A stretch of 48,726 nucleotides of DNA, from contig JANXVI010000039.1 in assembly GCA_025351745.1 (NCBI GenBank), positions 1 to 48,726 of the forward strand, read 5' to 3'. The DNA is from Rhodoferax sp. GTDB taxonomy: Bacteria > Pseudomonadota > Gammaproteobacteria > Burkholderiales > Burkholderiaceae_C. Every line of letters starts with the position of its first letter. Position 1 is the stretch's first letter. Of the stretch, positions 9,396-18,713 are shown in pieces. The notes under the pieces were generated by a model, which was not told the origin of the DNA, searched no databases, and saw only the letters and a program-made list of their open reading frames with translations. The translations under genes were made by a program, and so were the position numbers.

Positions 9396-9833
9396 TCAGT
9401 TGTCCACGTTTGGGGTCTTCTTCAACACACAACGCTGGGCTTGGCACACCGCGCCCGGGTCGGCAAGGTATAGGCAGGTGGAGGCCATACCCGAATCGGT
9501 TTGGCGGCCGCGTTGCGACGTCGCCAGTTGCTCCGCCAGACCATGCAGGCGTTCACCCGTTTCACCACCCGTTTGCGTGGACCATGCCCGCCATGCCGCG
9601 GGGCCGCCGCAGGAACGGGAACCGATGCCTACCGTGCGGCATTGGGCATCGGAGCTGCAGGGTGCTTGACCTATGGTGGCGTTGATTTGTGCCAGGACGG
9701 CTGCTTCCGCCGCCCGCCCGTCCAACGGTGCCCCGGCTTGGCTAGGGTCCGGTGCTGCAGCGGTGCAAGCAGCCATTCCCAGCAGCGTGCAAAGAACCAG
9801 GGCGTATCGACAGACAAGGGGTGGGCGGTCCAT
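9396..9833 (-). CDS. Hypothetical lipoprotein, Cys-rich
   Basis: MDRPPLVCRYALVLCTLLGMAACTAAAP: lipobox-like signal; four further Cys in the mature part. Confidence 0.55.
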   Translation of the reverse strand: MDRPPLVCRYALVLCTLLGMAACTAAAPDPSQAGAPLDGRAAEAAVLAQINATIGQAPCSSDAQCRTVGIGSRSCGGPAAWRAWSTQTGGETGERLHGLAEQLATSQRGRQTDSGMASTCLYLADPGAVCQAQRCVLKKTPNVDN

Positions 9834-9922
9834 GGCGGAGTCTTTCTCGTGCAGGCGTTAACACATAAGTGAGCACAGTATGCGTCGACTCCAATTCCCA
9901 CATAGTCCACTGGCGCGCGCAC

Positions 9923-11113
9923 TCAACCACCCATCCCCAAAACGGCGACTGCGGCTTGTGCAGCGATGCGGCCTTCGTCGGTGGGGATCATCCAGACTTC
10001 TACGGAGCTGCCCTGCGCGTGCAATCTTGCGGCTGCATCCATGCTTGCGTGGGCATTGCATTCAGTATCCAGCCGGATGCCGAGGAAAGCCAATTGCTGG
10101 CACACCACTGCGCGCAGCACCGCATCGTGCTCACCAATGCCACCGGTGAAAACCAGTGCGTCCAGCCCGCCCAGGCAGGCGGCCATGGCGCCCGCTTCGC
10201 GGATCACGCGGTAGGTGAACATCTGGATGGCAAGGCGCGCGCGCGGTGTGTCTGCAGCACGCAGTTGCCGCATGTCGGCAGAGAGGCCCGAAACCCCCAG
10301 CAGACCACTGTGGCGGTACAGCAGGTCCTCCAACCTGGCACGATCCCACCCTTGCCCCAGCAGGTGCAGCAGAACCCCCGCGTCCAGCGAACCGCAGCGG
10401 GTACCCATCATGAGCCCATCGAGCGCTGAAAAGCCCATGCTGGTGGCGCGGCTGTGGCCATCAAGCGCACCACACAGGCTCGCGCCATTTCCCAGATGCG
10501 CCATCACCACGCGCCCCTTGGCGCGCGGGGTTAACCGGGCCAGGCATTGCATGACATATTGGTAGGAAAGGCCGTGAAACCCATAGCGGCGCACACCTTG
10601 GTCGGCCAGGGTGTGTGGCAGTGCAAAGGCGTATTCGACCTCTGGCATGCTGGCATGGAAGGCGGTGTCAAAGCAGGCAACTTGCAGCAATGCAGGAAAC
10701 GCCACTGCAAACGCACGGATGCCGGCGACGTTGTGCGGCTGGTGCAAGGGCGCCAATGGCGAAAAACCCTCCAGGGCCTGCAGCACCTTTGCATCCACAC
10801 GCACCGGCTGCCCGTAAACACCCCCACCATGCACCACCCGGTGTGCAATGGCGCGCAGGTCTTGCCCGGCAGCGGCTTCCTGCAACAGGTTTTGCAGCGC
10901 GCGCAAGGCGCATGCAAATGGCTCTTCACCATGGCACGGCAATTCGGTTTGCGTGGCGCTGCCATTGGCTGCCCAGCGCAACAGCAGAGGGCCTTGCGTG
11001 GCCAGGCCATCCACACTGCCGGACAGCAGTGCCGCCCCGTCGGGATCGCTGTCAGCAGGGTACAGAGCAAATTTCAGTGTGGACGAACCTGCGTTGACTG
11101 CAAGCACCGTCAT
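9923..11113 (-). CDS. ackA: Acetate kinase
   Basis: MTVLAVNAGSSTLKFALY; VMAHLGNGASLCGALDGHSRATSMGFSALDGLMMGTRCGSLD; FTGGIGEHDAVLR. Confidence 0.95.
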   Translation of the reverse strand: MTVLAVNAGSSTLKFALYPADSDPDGAALLSGSVDGLATQGPLLLRWAANGSATQTELPCHGEEPFACALRALQNLLQEAAAGQDLRAIAHRVVHGGGVYGQPVRVDAKVLQALEGFSPLAPLHQPHNVAGIRAFAVAFPALLQVACFDTAFHASMPEVEYAFALPHTLADQGVRRYGFHGLSYQYVMQCLARLTPRAKGRVVMAHLGNGASLCGALDGHSRATSMGFSALDGLMMGTRCGSLDAGVLLHLLGQGWDRARLEDLLYRHSGLLGVSGLSADMRQLRAADTPRARLAIQMFTYRVIREAGAMAACLGGLDALVFTGGIGEHDAVLRAVVCQQLAFLGIRLDTECNAHASMDAAARLHAQGSSVEVWMIPTDEGRIAAQAAVAVLGMGG

Positions 11114-12546
11114 AGACGCGTCTTGCGGTTGTGGTGCGCAACGAGCTTGGCCAGCAACGCCGAGGCAATGCGGGCAGACGCGCCGTCGGCACGGCTGGTG
11201 AGTGCAATGGGCACCCGCGCGCCCAGCACAATTCCCGCCGACGTTGCGCCACCCAAGTATTGCAGTTGTTTACCCAGCATGTTGCCCGACTCCAGATCGG
11301 GCACCACCAGAATGTCGGCATCACCCGCCACGTCGGATGCAATGTGTTTGATGCTGGCAGCGTGCGCTGAGATGGCATTGTCATAAGCCAGCGGCCCGTC
11401 CAGCAGCGCGCCGACAATCTGGCCGCGCTGGGCCATCTTGCACAAGGCGGCAGCGTCCAGCGTCGACGGAATGGCGGGGTTGATGGTTTCAACGGCCGAC
11501 AAAATGGCCACCTTTGGTAAGGCTATGCCCATCACTTGCGCAAACACAATCGCGTTTTGCACAATGTCGGCTTTTTCTGCCAATGTGGGGCGAATGTTCA
11601 GGGCCGCGTCGGTCAGAAACAAGGGCTTGGCATAAGTTGGCACGTCAAACCGGAACACGTGCGACATGCGTCGCTCGGTGCGCAATGCCACCAGGGTGAC
11701 GACCGCATGAATCAGCTCATCGGTGTGCAGGCTGCCCTTCATCAAGGCCTGCACGCGGTTGTCGGCGGCCATCAAGGCTGCAGTCTCGGCGGCTGCGTGG
11801 CTGTGGGGCACCGACTCGATGGTGATGCCGCTGATGTCAATGCCGTGTTCGTGGGCCAGATCACGCAGCCGTGCTTCGGGGCCAATGAGCACCGGATCAA
11901 TCAGCCCCAGGCGCGCGGCCTCCATGGCGCCCTGCAGCGAATCCGCATCGCACGGGTGCACCACGCCGCAGCGCACGGGCGCCAGCCCATCACCCAGTGC
12001 CAGCAAGGCACGCAGGCGTGCTTCGGGGTCAAATAACTGGATCTGCGGCACCTGCACTTGCAGCCGACGCACCCGCTGCGTCGGCGCCAGCACCCGGGCC
12101 ATGCCAAAGAGCACCCGCTCGCTGCGCTGGTTTTGTACCTGGCAGTCCAGCTCGACGCTCTTTTTCTCATCGTTTTTGGCAGTCACGGTGACGGTCACGG
12201 TCAACGTGTCCCCCAACCGCACCGGCCGCGTGAAGTGCAGCGCCTGCTCCATGTAGATGGTGCCCGGGCCGGGAAACACCGTGCCCAACAATGCAGAGAT
12301 CAGCGCACCACCCCACATGCCATGCGCAATCACACCATGGAACAAGGTGGCATCGGCATAGGCCGGGTCCAGGTGGGCGGGATTGGTGTCGCCCGACACG
12401 GCGGCAAACGCGCGGATGTCTTCCAGCGTGAGGGTGCGCACGGTACGCGCACTTTGCCCCAGGCGGATCTCGTTGTAGGTGACGTTGTCGGTGTACTCGG
12501 GGGTGGCAACGGCTTGCATGGGGATGGATCCTTGTTCAATCGGCAT
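11110..12546 (-). CDS. MaoC-like (R)-hydratase domain fused to phosphate acetyltransferase
   Basis: N-terminus ...VSGDTNPAHLDPAYADATLFHGVIAHGMWGGALISALLGTVFPGPGTIYMEQALHF (MaoC); C-terminus LLDGPLAYDNAISAHAASIKHIASDVAGDADILVVPDLESGNMLGKQLQYLGGA (PTA). Start could be 12519. Stop overlaps ackA start. Confidence 0.9.
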   Translation of the reverse strand: MPIEQGSIPMQAVATPEYTDNVTYNEIRLGQSARTVRTLTLEDIRAFAAVSGDTNPAHLDPAYADATLFHGVIAHGMWGGALISALLGTVFPGPGTIYMEQALHFTRPVRLGDTLTVTVTVTAKNDEKKSVELDCQVQNQRSERVLFGMARVLAPTQRVRRLQVQVPQIQLFDPEARLRALLALGDGLAPVRCGVVHPCDADSLQGAMEAARLGLIDPVLIGPEARLRDLAHEHGIDISGITIESVPHSHAAAETAALMAADNRVQALMKGSLHTDELIHAVVTLVALRTERRMSHVFRFDVPTYAKPLFLTDAALNIRPTLAEKADIVQNAIVFAQVMGIALPKVAILSAVETINPAIPSTLDAAALCKMAQRGQIVGALLDGPLAYDNAISAHAASIKHIASDVAGDADILVVPDLESGNMLGKQLQYLGGATSAGIVLGARVPIALTSRADGASARIASALLAKLVAHHNRKTRL

Positions 12547-14344
12547 GGCGGACCATCACATAGGTGCCTGGTGCATCGCACAAGGAGGCTTCCGCAGGAA
12601 TGGCGCGGGCAGACACACGCTTGCCCGAGCGTGCTTGTAGCCACTGGTCCAACGCTTCCCACCACGAGCCTTCGTGCCGGGGCGCCGCGGCCTGCCAAGC
12701 TGCGGGCTCGGTCCAGCCGTGGCCTGCTTCAACGCTGGCCATTTGGTAGCTGCGCTTGGGATGCCCGGGCTCGGACACAATGCCTGCGTTGTGGCCACCC
12801 GCAGCAAGGATGAAGGTGGTGTGCACGTCGGTCAGCCGGTGGATTTTGTAAACGGAAGTCCACGGGCACACGTGGTCGCGCACGGTGCCCACCACCAGCA
12901 TGGGTGCCTTGATGTCTGTGAGGTCTACCTCCACGCCGCCACAATGGAACTGGCCCGTTGCTAGCGCGTTGTGCAGAAACAACTGGTCCAGGTACTCCGA
13001 GTGCATGCGCGCGGGCAGGCGGGTCACGTCGGCATTCCAGGCCATCATGTCGTTGCCCACTTCGTCTTGCCCCAGCAAATAGCGCCGCGTGTTGCGTGAC
13101 CAGATCAGGTCGCGGGAATTGAGAAACTGGAAAGTGCCCGCCATTTGCCGGCCCGAAAGAAAACCGGTACGTGCCATCTGCGCCTGCAGGGTCTTAACCT
13201 GGTCTTTGTCAATGAAGACACCCATTTCTCCTGGCTCAGAAAAGTCGGTCAATGCAGCCAGCAGGCTCACGCTGGCCAGCTCGGGGAAACGACCACGCTC
13301 GGCCGCGGTGCCATCGCCCCGGCCCAGACGGGCCGCTGCAATCGACAACAAGGTGCCCCCCAGGCAATAGCCCATGGCGTGGATCCGCGCTGCACCGGTT
13401 CCCTCGCGAATGGCGGCCATCGCGTCAAAAACGCCCATGCGCACGTAGTCGTCCAGACCCAGGTCGCGGTCGCTCGCATCGGGGTTGCGCCAGGACACCA
13501 TAAACACGGTGTAGCCCTTGCCCACCAGGTAGCGCACCATGGAGTTGCCGGGCGACAGGTCCAGGATGTAGTACTTCATGATGCACGATGGCACGATCAG
13601 AACCGGCTCGGCAACAACCGTGTCGGTGGTCGGTGCGTACTGGATCAATTCGATCAAGTGGTTGCGAAACACCACGTTGCCGGGTGTCACGGCCACGTTT
13701 TTCCCCACCACATAAACCTGCGAAGCCGCTTCAGTCGGGCCGGTCTGCATACGTTCGCGCTGCTGCTGTGCGGCGTCTTGCAGAAAGCTCTGGTAGCCCT
13801 TGATCCAGCTCTGCCCCAGCGTTGAAATGCCCAGCTTCAAAACTTCCGGGTTGGTCAATGGATAGTTGCTAGGAGCCAGCGCGTCCATCATTTGGCGGGT
13901 ATAGAAACGCAGCATCTGCTGGTGGTGCCCAGACATGCCCTCGGCCTCTGCAGCCTCTTGCCACCACGCGTCACAGGCTTGAAAAGTCGCCTTGAACACA
14001 TTGAAAGGCCACTGGCTCCAGCCATCACCATCAAAGCGGTGGTCCGACTCCACAGGGGCTGCGGCCGCGCCAGACGAGTCCGTACGCAGCTTGCCGGCAA
14101 TTTGCGTCGGGATTGTCAAGGCCTTGTGCATGAGCGCCATTTTCCGTGCGGGAGAGGCTGCAAGGTGCACGGCCCAGTCGCCGTAAGCCTGCGCCAATGC
14201 GGTGGGCGACAAGCCCATGCTGCCGCGTGCCAGCAGCGCGCGAAGCCAGGACTGCAGCGCGGAGTCGGCGTCCAGGTTGTGGTTCGGCCGGTGTGATGAA
14301 TCGGTGGCTGGGGGGGGCGTTTTGGAGGATGTCATATTGCGCAT
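12536..14344 (-). CDS. phaC: Polyhydroxyalkanoate synthase (PhaC-like, class I type)
   Basis: SLQ..SFLQDAAQQQRERMQ; FVMSWRNPDASDRDLGLDDYV.MGVFDAMAAIREGTGAARIHAMGYCLGGTLLSIAAA (lipase-like box with Cys). ORF open to 14368; start uncertain. Confidence 0.88.
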   Translation of the reverse strand: MRNMTSSKTPPPATDSSHRPNHNLDADSALQSWLRALLARGSMGLSPTALAQAYGDWAVHLAASPARKMALMHKALTIPTQIAGKLRTDSSGAAAAPVESDHRFDGDGWSQWPFNVFKATFQACDAWWQEAAEAEGMSGHHQQMLRFYTRQMMDALAPSNYPLTNPEVLKLGISTLGQSWIKGYQSFLQDAAQQQRERMQTGPTEAASQVYVVGKNVAVTPGNVVFRNHLIELIQYAPTTDTVVAEPVLIVPSCIMKYYILDLSPGNSMVRYLVGKGYTVFMVSWRNPDASDRDLGLDDYVRMGVFDAMAAIREGTGAARIHAMGYCLGGTLLSIAAARLGRGDGTAAERGRFPELASVSLLAALTDFSEPGEMGVFIDKDQVKTLQAQMARTGFLSGRQMAGTFQFLNSRDLIWSRNTRRYLLGQDEVGNDMMAWNADVTRLPARMHSEYLDQLFLHNALATGQFHCGGVEVDLTDIKAPMLVVGTVRDHVCPWTSVYKIHRLTDVHTTFILAAGGHNAGIVSEPGHPKRSYQMASVEAGHGWTEPAAWQAAAPRHEGSWWEALDQWLQARSGKRVSARAIPAEASLCDAPGTYVMVRHAD

Positions 14345-14371
14345 GGATAACGGTTGGGGGGGCAGCACAAC

Positions 14372-15154
14372 TCAAGCGACCGCGTGGCAACCGGCATCGA
14401 CATAAATCGTTTGCCCTGTCATGCCAGATGCTGCATTGCTGCACAAGAAGGCGGTCAGGCTGCCTATTTCTTCAAGGGTCACCAGACGACCCAACGGAGA
14501 CTTGCTGCGGGCATGCGCCATCAGGGCATCAAAGTCTTCGATGCCCGATGCCGCTCGGGTCAAGATTGGCCCTGGCGACACCGCGTGCACGCGAATGCCC
14601 TTGGGACCCAACTCCAGCGCCATGTAGCGCACCAAAGATTCCAGCGCCGCCTTGACCGGCCCCATGAGCCCGTAGTGGGCAATGGCCTCGGCCGCGCCCT
14701 GGTAGCTCATGGTCACCAGGCTGCCGCCTTGTGGCATGTGAGGCAAACAAAACTGGGCCAGGTGCGCAAACGAATGGCACGACACCTCCATCGCACGGGT
14801 GAAGCCAGCTGCGGAGCTGTTCACCACGTCTCCGTGCAGGTCTTCCAGCGGCGCCCAGGCAATCGAGTGCACCACGCAATCGAGTTGGCCCAGATGGCCA
14901 CTCGCTTTCTCGACCAGTGCTGCAATATCTCCCGGTGTTTCGACATTGCAGGTGTACAGCGGGACACCCAGTTCGGCTGCCAGCGGCGCAACGCTTTGGT
15001 AGGCCCGTTCGTTCAGGCACGAGAGCACCAATTCCGCGCCTGAGCGGTGCATCTCGCGGGCACAACCCCAGGCAATGCTGTGCGCGTTGGCCAAACCGAC
15101 GATCAGTGCCTTTTTGCCGGCCAGGAGCGGCACGTTGCTGTACAAATTTGTCAT
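14372..15154 (-). CDS. fabI: Enoyl-ACP reductase (FabI family)
   Basis: KKALIVGLANAHSIAWGCAREMHRSGAELVLSCLNE; SYQGAAEAIAHYGLMGPVKAALESLVRYMALELGPKGIRVHAVSPGPILTRAASGI. Confidence 0.9.
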   Translation of the reverse strand: MTNLYSNVPLLAGKKALIVGLANAHSIAWGCAREMHRSGAELVLSCLNERAYQSVAPLAAELGVPLYTCNVETPGDIAALVEKASGHLGQLDCVVHSIAWAPLEDLHGDVVNSSAAGFTRAMEVSCHSFAHLAQFCLPHMPQGGSLVTMSYQGAAEAIAHYGLMGPVKAALESLVRYMALELGPKGIRVHAVSPGPILTRAASGIEDFDALMAHARSKSPLGRLVTLEEIGSLTAFLCSNAASGMTGQTIYVDAGCHAVA

Positions 15155-15253
15155 GCATTCTTTAAGGATGGAAATAGGTTGGAGGAATTCTCCAAGTACG
15201 CCACGACGGCCCCGTGACAATCAAGGCGTAGACCTCCCTAACTTCGCTCGCCC

Positions 15254-15267
15254 TTGATCCAGGTCAA
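15254..15267 (-). promoter_or_regulatory. Candidate FNR/ANR-family binding site upstream of fabI
   Basis: TTGATccagGTCAA (reverse complement TTGACctggATCAA). Matches the TTGAY-N4-RTCAA dyad and lies about 100 bp upstream of the fabI start codon. Confidence 0.6.
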
Positions 15268-15306
15268 GTCCGGGTCGTGGTTCGGCCAATCGGTTGTGCG
15301 GTTTGG

Positions 15307-17823
15307 CTACACCTTCCCCACCATGCGGCGGTAAAACCACTGCTTGCCCGCCTCCACCAGCGTGAGGTAGGCCACCAAGAGGCTGACCAGCAAGGCAAAG
15401 AACGACCACGGCAGAGCGGTAAACCCGAGGTACGGGGCCAATGGCGTAAAGGGCAAGGCCATGGCGAGAGCCACAACACCCAGCGAGGTTGCGGTCAGCC
15501 ACGGATGGGCGCGGCTGCGCCATGGCAAGCGCCGGGTGCGGATCACAAAAATCACCAATACCTGGGTGGCCATCGACTCAACAAACCAGCCAGTGCGAAA
15601 CAGCGCCTCGTCCGCCGCAAACAGCCGCAGCAGCGCGTAAAAAGTGATGAAGTCAAACACCGAGCTGATCGGTCCAATGGTCAGCATGAAATTGCGGATG
15701 AACGCCATGTCCCAGCGCTTGGGGCGCTCCAGGTCTTCGGCATCCACATGGTCCATGGGCAGGGTGATCTCGGAGACGTCGTACAGCAGATTGTTGAGCA
15801 AAATCTGCAGCGGCAGCATCGGCAAGAAGGGCAGGAACAGGGTGGCTGCGGCCATGCTGAACATGTTGCCAAAATTGGAGCTGGTGGCCATCATGATGTA
15901 TTTCATGACGTTGCCAAAGGTACGCCGCCCCTCCTGGATGCCTGCATGTAGCACCATCAGGTCGTTTTCCAGCAGAATCATCGCCGCGGCCTGCTTGGCC
16001 ACGTCCACTGCGCCGTTGACCGAAATACCGACATCAGCGGTGTGCAGGGAAGGCGCGTCGTTGATGCCATCGCCCAGATAGCCCACCACATGGCCGCGCG
16101 CCTTGAGCGCCAGGATGATACGGTTCTTCTGCGCCGGGTTGACGCGGCAAAACAGGTTTACCTCTTCCACGCGGGCACGCAGGGCGTCGTCGTTCATGGC
16201 TGCAACATCGGTGCCCGTCAATACCCCCTGGATGGCAACGCCAAGCTCGGCGCATACGTGCCGCGTCACCCGTTCGTTGTCGCCGGTCACGATCTTCACG
16301 GCGATACCGCTTGCTGCCATCGCCTTGAGAGCGGCCCCGGCACTGACTTTGGGTGGATCGAGAAACGCGGCGAAGCCGGCAAAGACCAGTTCACTTTCGT
16401 CCGAAATTCCGGCGTGGGGATGGTCGGGCGGCACGTCGCGCCAGGCAATGCCCAGCACGCGAAAGCCCTCTTCACCCAGCGCGTCAAACACGGCGGTGGT
16501 CTGTCGCAGCGCCGCAGCGTCCATGGGCTGGTTGGTGCCGTCTGCACCTCTGTAGGTCGTGCACAGGCGCAGCACGTCTTCGGGTGCGCCCTTGAGCATC
16601 AGTTGGCGCTGGCTACCGCGTTCCAGCAACACCGAGACACGCCGACGTTCAAAGTCGAACGGTACTTCGTCGATCTTGGCCCACCCCGCCACGGTCTGCT
16701 CGGTGTGCGCCAGAATGGCGTCGTCTAGCGGGCTCTTGATGCCGCTTTCAAAGTAGCTGTTCAAGTACGCCAGTTCCAGCACCGCGTCACTTGGGTTTCC
16801 AAGCGGGTCCACATGCCGCTCCAGCCGGATGCGCGCTTCGGTCAGTGTGCCGGTCTTGTCGGTACACAGCACGTCCATGGCGCCCATGTCCTGAATCGCC
16901 GAGGGCCGCTTCACAATCACCTTGAGTGCTGCCATGCGGATCGCACCGCGCGTCAGCGTGACCGACACCACCATCGGCAACAGCTCGGGCGTCAGCCCCA
17001 CGGCGAGTGCCACGGCAAATAGAAATGACTCGATCAGAGCGCGGTGCAATGCCACATTCACCAACAGTGTGAAGAGCACCAGCAACACCGTAAAACGCAT
17101 GATCAGCATGCCAAAGCGGCGGGTGCCAATCTCGAACGCGGTCGGTGGCGCGCTCTCGGCCAAACTGACAGCAATCTGCCCCAGCGCCGTCGCACTGCCC
17201 GTGCGCAGGATCTCAACACGCGCTGAGCCACTGACCACGGAGCTGCCCATGAAGACCGCATTCGCAGATTCCAGGTCAAAGGCCGCGTGTGCGGGGTCAC
17301 CAGCCCGTGATTCGGTATCGGTGAGGGGCTTCTTTTCAACCGGATAAGGTTCGCCCGTCAGTTGCGCCTGGTTCACGAACAAGTCATTGGCTTCACGCAC
17401 TTCTGCATCGGCGGGCACCAGATCGCCGGCCGATAGCAAGACCACATCTCCGGGCACCAGGTCTGCAACCGGGACCGCAATGGGCTGGCCATCGCGCAGC
17501 GTAAGCGCCGTGACGGCCACCTGCAGCGCCAGGCGCGCGGCGGCCTGTCCGGCACGGTAGGCCTGCACAAAATCCAGCGTCACGCTCATCACCACAATCG
17601 TGCCGATGATGAGTGCGCCCGTGGCATCCCCCGTCAGTGCCGTGATGACGCTGGCCACCAGCAAAATGATCACCAGGGGATTTTTGAACTGCGCCAGGAA
17701 TTGCAACAACACCGCGCGCTGCTGGGCGTTGCGCAGCACGTTGGGGCCAAAGTGCGCCAGTCGGCTGGCGGCTTCGGACTGTGAAAGTCCAGTGGCGGGT
17801 GGGGTGGGGTTCATGTAGCCCAT
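15307..17823 (-). CDS. mgtA: Magnesium-translocating type P-type ATPase (P-IIIB, MgtA/MgtB-like)
   Basis: DVLCTDKTGTLTEARI; VTGDNERVTRHVC; GYLGDGINDAPSLHTADVGISVNGAVDVAKQAAAMILLENDLMVL. Start 17823 or 17814. Confidence 0.88.
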   Translation of the reverse strand: MGYMNPTPPATGLSQSEAASRLAHFGPNVLRNAQQRAVLLQFLAQFKNPLVIILLVASVITALTGDATGALIIGTIVVMSVTLDFVQAYRAGQAAARLALQVAVTALTLRDGQPIAVPVADLVPGDVVLLSAGDLVPADAEVREANDLFVNQAQLTGEPYPVEKKPLTDTESRAGDPAHAAFDLESANAVFMGSSVVSGSARVEILRTGSATALGQIAVSLAESAPPTAFEIGTRRFGMLIMRFTVLLVLFTLLVNVALHRALIESFLFAVALAVGLTPELLPMVVSVTLTRGAIRMAALKVIVKRPSAIQDMGAMDVLCTDKTGTLTEARIRLERHVDPLGNPSDAVLELAYLNSYFESGIKSPLDDAILAHTEQTVAGWAKIDEVPFDFERRRVSVLLERGSQRQLMLKGAPEDVLRLCTTYRGADGTNQPMDAAALRQTTAVFDALGEEGFRVLGIAWRDVPPDHPHAGISDESELVFAGFAAFLDPPKVSAGAALKAMAASGIAVKIVTGDNERVTRHVCAELGVAIQGVLTGTDVAAMNDDALRARVEEVNLFCRVNPAQKNRIILALKARGHVVGYLGDGINDAPSLHTADVGISVNGAVDVAKQAAAMILLENDLMVLHAGIQEGRRTFGNVMKYIMMATSSNFGNMFSMAAATLFLPFLPMLPLQILLNNLLYDVSEITLPMDHVDAEDLERPKRWDMAFIRNFMLTIGPISSVFDFITFYALLRLFAADEALFRTGWFVESMATQVLVIFVIRTRRLPWRSRAHPWLTATSLGVVALAMALPFTPLAPYLGFTALPWSFFALLVSLLVAYLTLVEAGKQWFYRRMVGKV

Positions 17824-17858
17824 TGTCGCCCCTGAGCGACAGGGCAAAATGTCCGGCA

Positions 17859-18713
17859 ATGACCATGCACCCCACGCCCTCCAACCCCACCTGCGCCATG
17901 TTGCTGGCCGCCGGCCGTGGCGAGCGCATGCGCCCGCTGACGGACCACACCCCCAAACCCTTACTGACCGTTCAGGGCAAGCCGCTGATGCAGTGGCACC
18001 TGGAGGCGCTGGCCCGGGGCGGTTTTGACAAAGTAGTGGTCAACACGGCGTGGCTGGGAGACCAGATTGCAGACAAGTATCCCAATGTTTTCAGCCCGCA
18101 GCCCTCGTCGAATATGCCGAAGGTACTATCAAATCAGGAGCAACCAGTCAACACCGTCCACATCCAGTACTCGCACGAGGGCCGCGATTTTGGCGGCGCG
18201 TTGGAGACCGCAGGCGGCATTGCCCGCGCCTTGCCGCTGCTGTGCCCGGCCCAGGCCAATGGCGTGTTCTGGGCGCTGGCGGGGGATGTGTTCGCGCCGG
18301 AGTTTGCGTTCCGCCAGGCCGATGTGGACCGCTTCGTCGCCAGCGGCAAGCTGGCCCACCTGTGGCTGGTGCCCAACCCCACCCACAATCCGCACGGCGA
18401 CTTTGGCCTTGCTATCCCATCCGAAAGTGTGAACGGTGTGGGCTTTGTCTTGAACCTGCCTGTCGACGACCCGCAAGCGCGCTACACCTACAGCACCATA
18501 GGCCTGTACCGAGCCGCGTTGTTTGCGCAGCCTTGGTGCGATATCCCTGCTGGAAATCCGCAGGGTATGAAAGCCGCATTGGTGCATTTGTTGCGAGCGG
18601 GCATGGCGAAGCGACAAATCACCGCCCAGTTGTACACCGGCCGCTGGACAGACGTGGGTACGCCCGAGCGGCTAGCGCAACTCAATGCGGCGCCACCACA
18701 AGAAGCGCGATGA
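17859..18713 (+). CDS. murU: N-acetylmuramate alpha-1-phosphate uridylyltransferase-like nucleotidyltransferase (MurU)
   Basis: CAMLLAAGRGERMRPLTDHTPKPLLTVQGKPLMQWHLEALARGGFDKVVVNTAWLGDQI...YSHEGRDFGGALETAGGIARALPLL. Confidence 0.85.
   Translation: MTMHPTPSNPTCAMLLAAGRGERMRPLTDHTPKPLLTVQGKPLMQWHLEALARGGFDKVVVNTAWLGDQIADKYPNVFSPQPSSNMPKVLSNQEQPVNTVHIQYSHEGRDFGGALETAGGIARALPLLCPAQANGVFWALAGDVFAPEFAFRQADVDRFVASGKLAHLWLVPNPTHNPHGDFGLAIPSESVNGVGFVLNLPVDDPQARYTYSTIGLYRAALFAQPWCDIPAGNPQGMKAALVHLLRAGMAKRQITAQLYTGRWTDVGTPERLAQLNAAPPQEAR
18125..18148 (+). repeat. Interspersed CTAT...AGC repeat (family 3), fragment inside murU
   Basis: actatcaaatcaggagcaaccagt; 17/21 identity to the first 21 nt of the 41-kb copy. 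Confidence 0.5.

Noticed and set aside
12182-12210. Short tandem pattern gtcacggtgacggtcacggtcaacgtg
   Set aside because: Encodes the beta-strand TVTVTVTV of the MaoC domain; explained by amino-acid alternation rather than a mobile repeat.
18050-18709. N-terminal extension of the diheme cytochrome ORF
   Set aside because: Overlaps murU in another frame; the signal-peptide-bearing start at 18710 overlaps the murU stop by ATGA, as expected for coupled genes.
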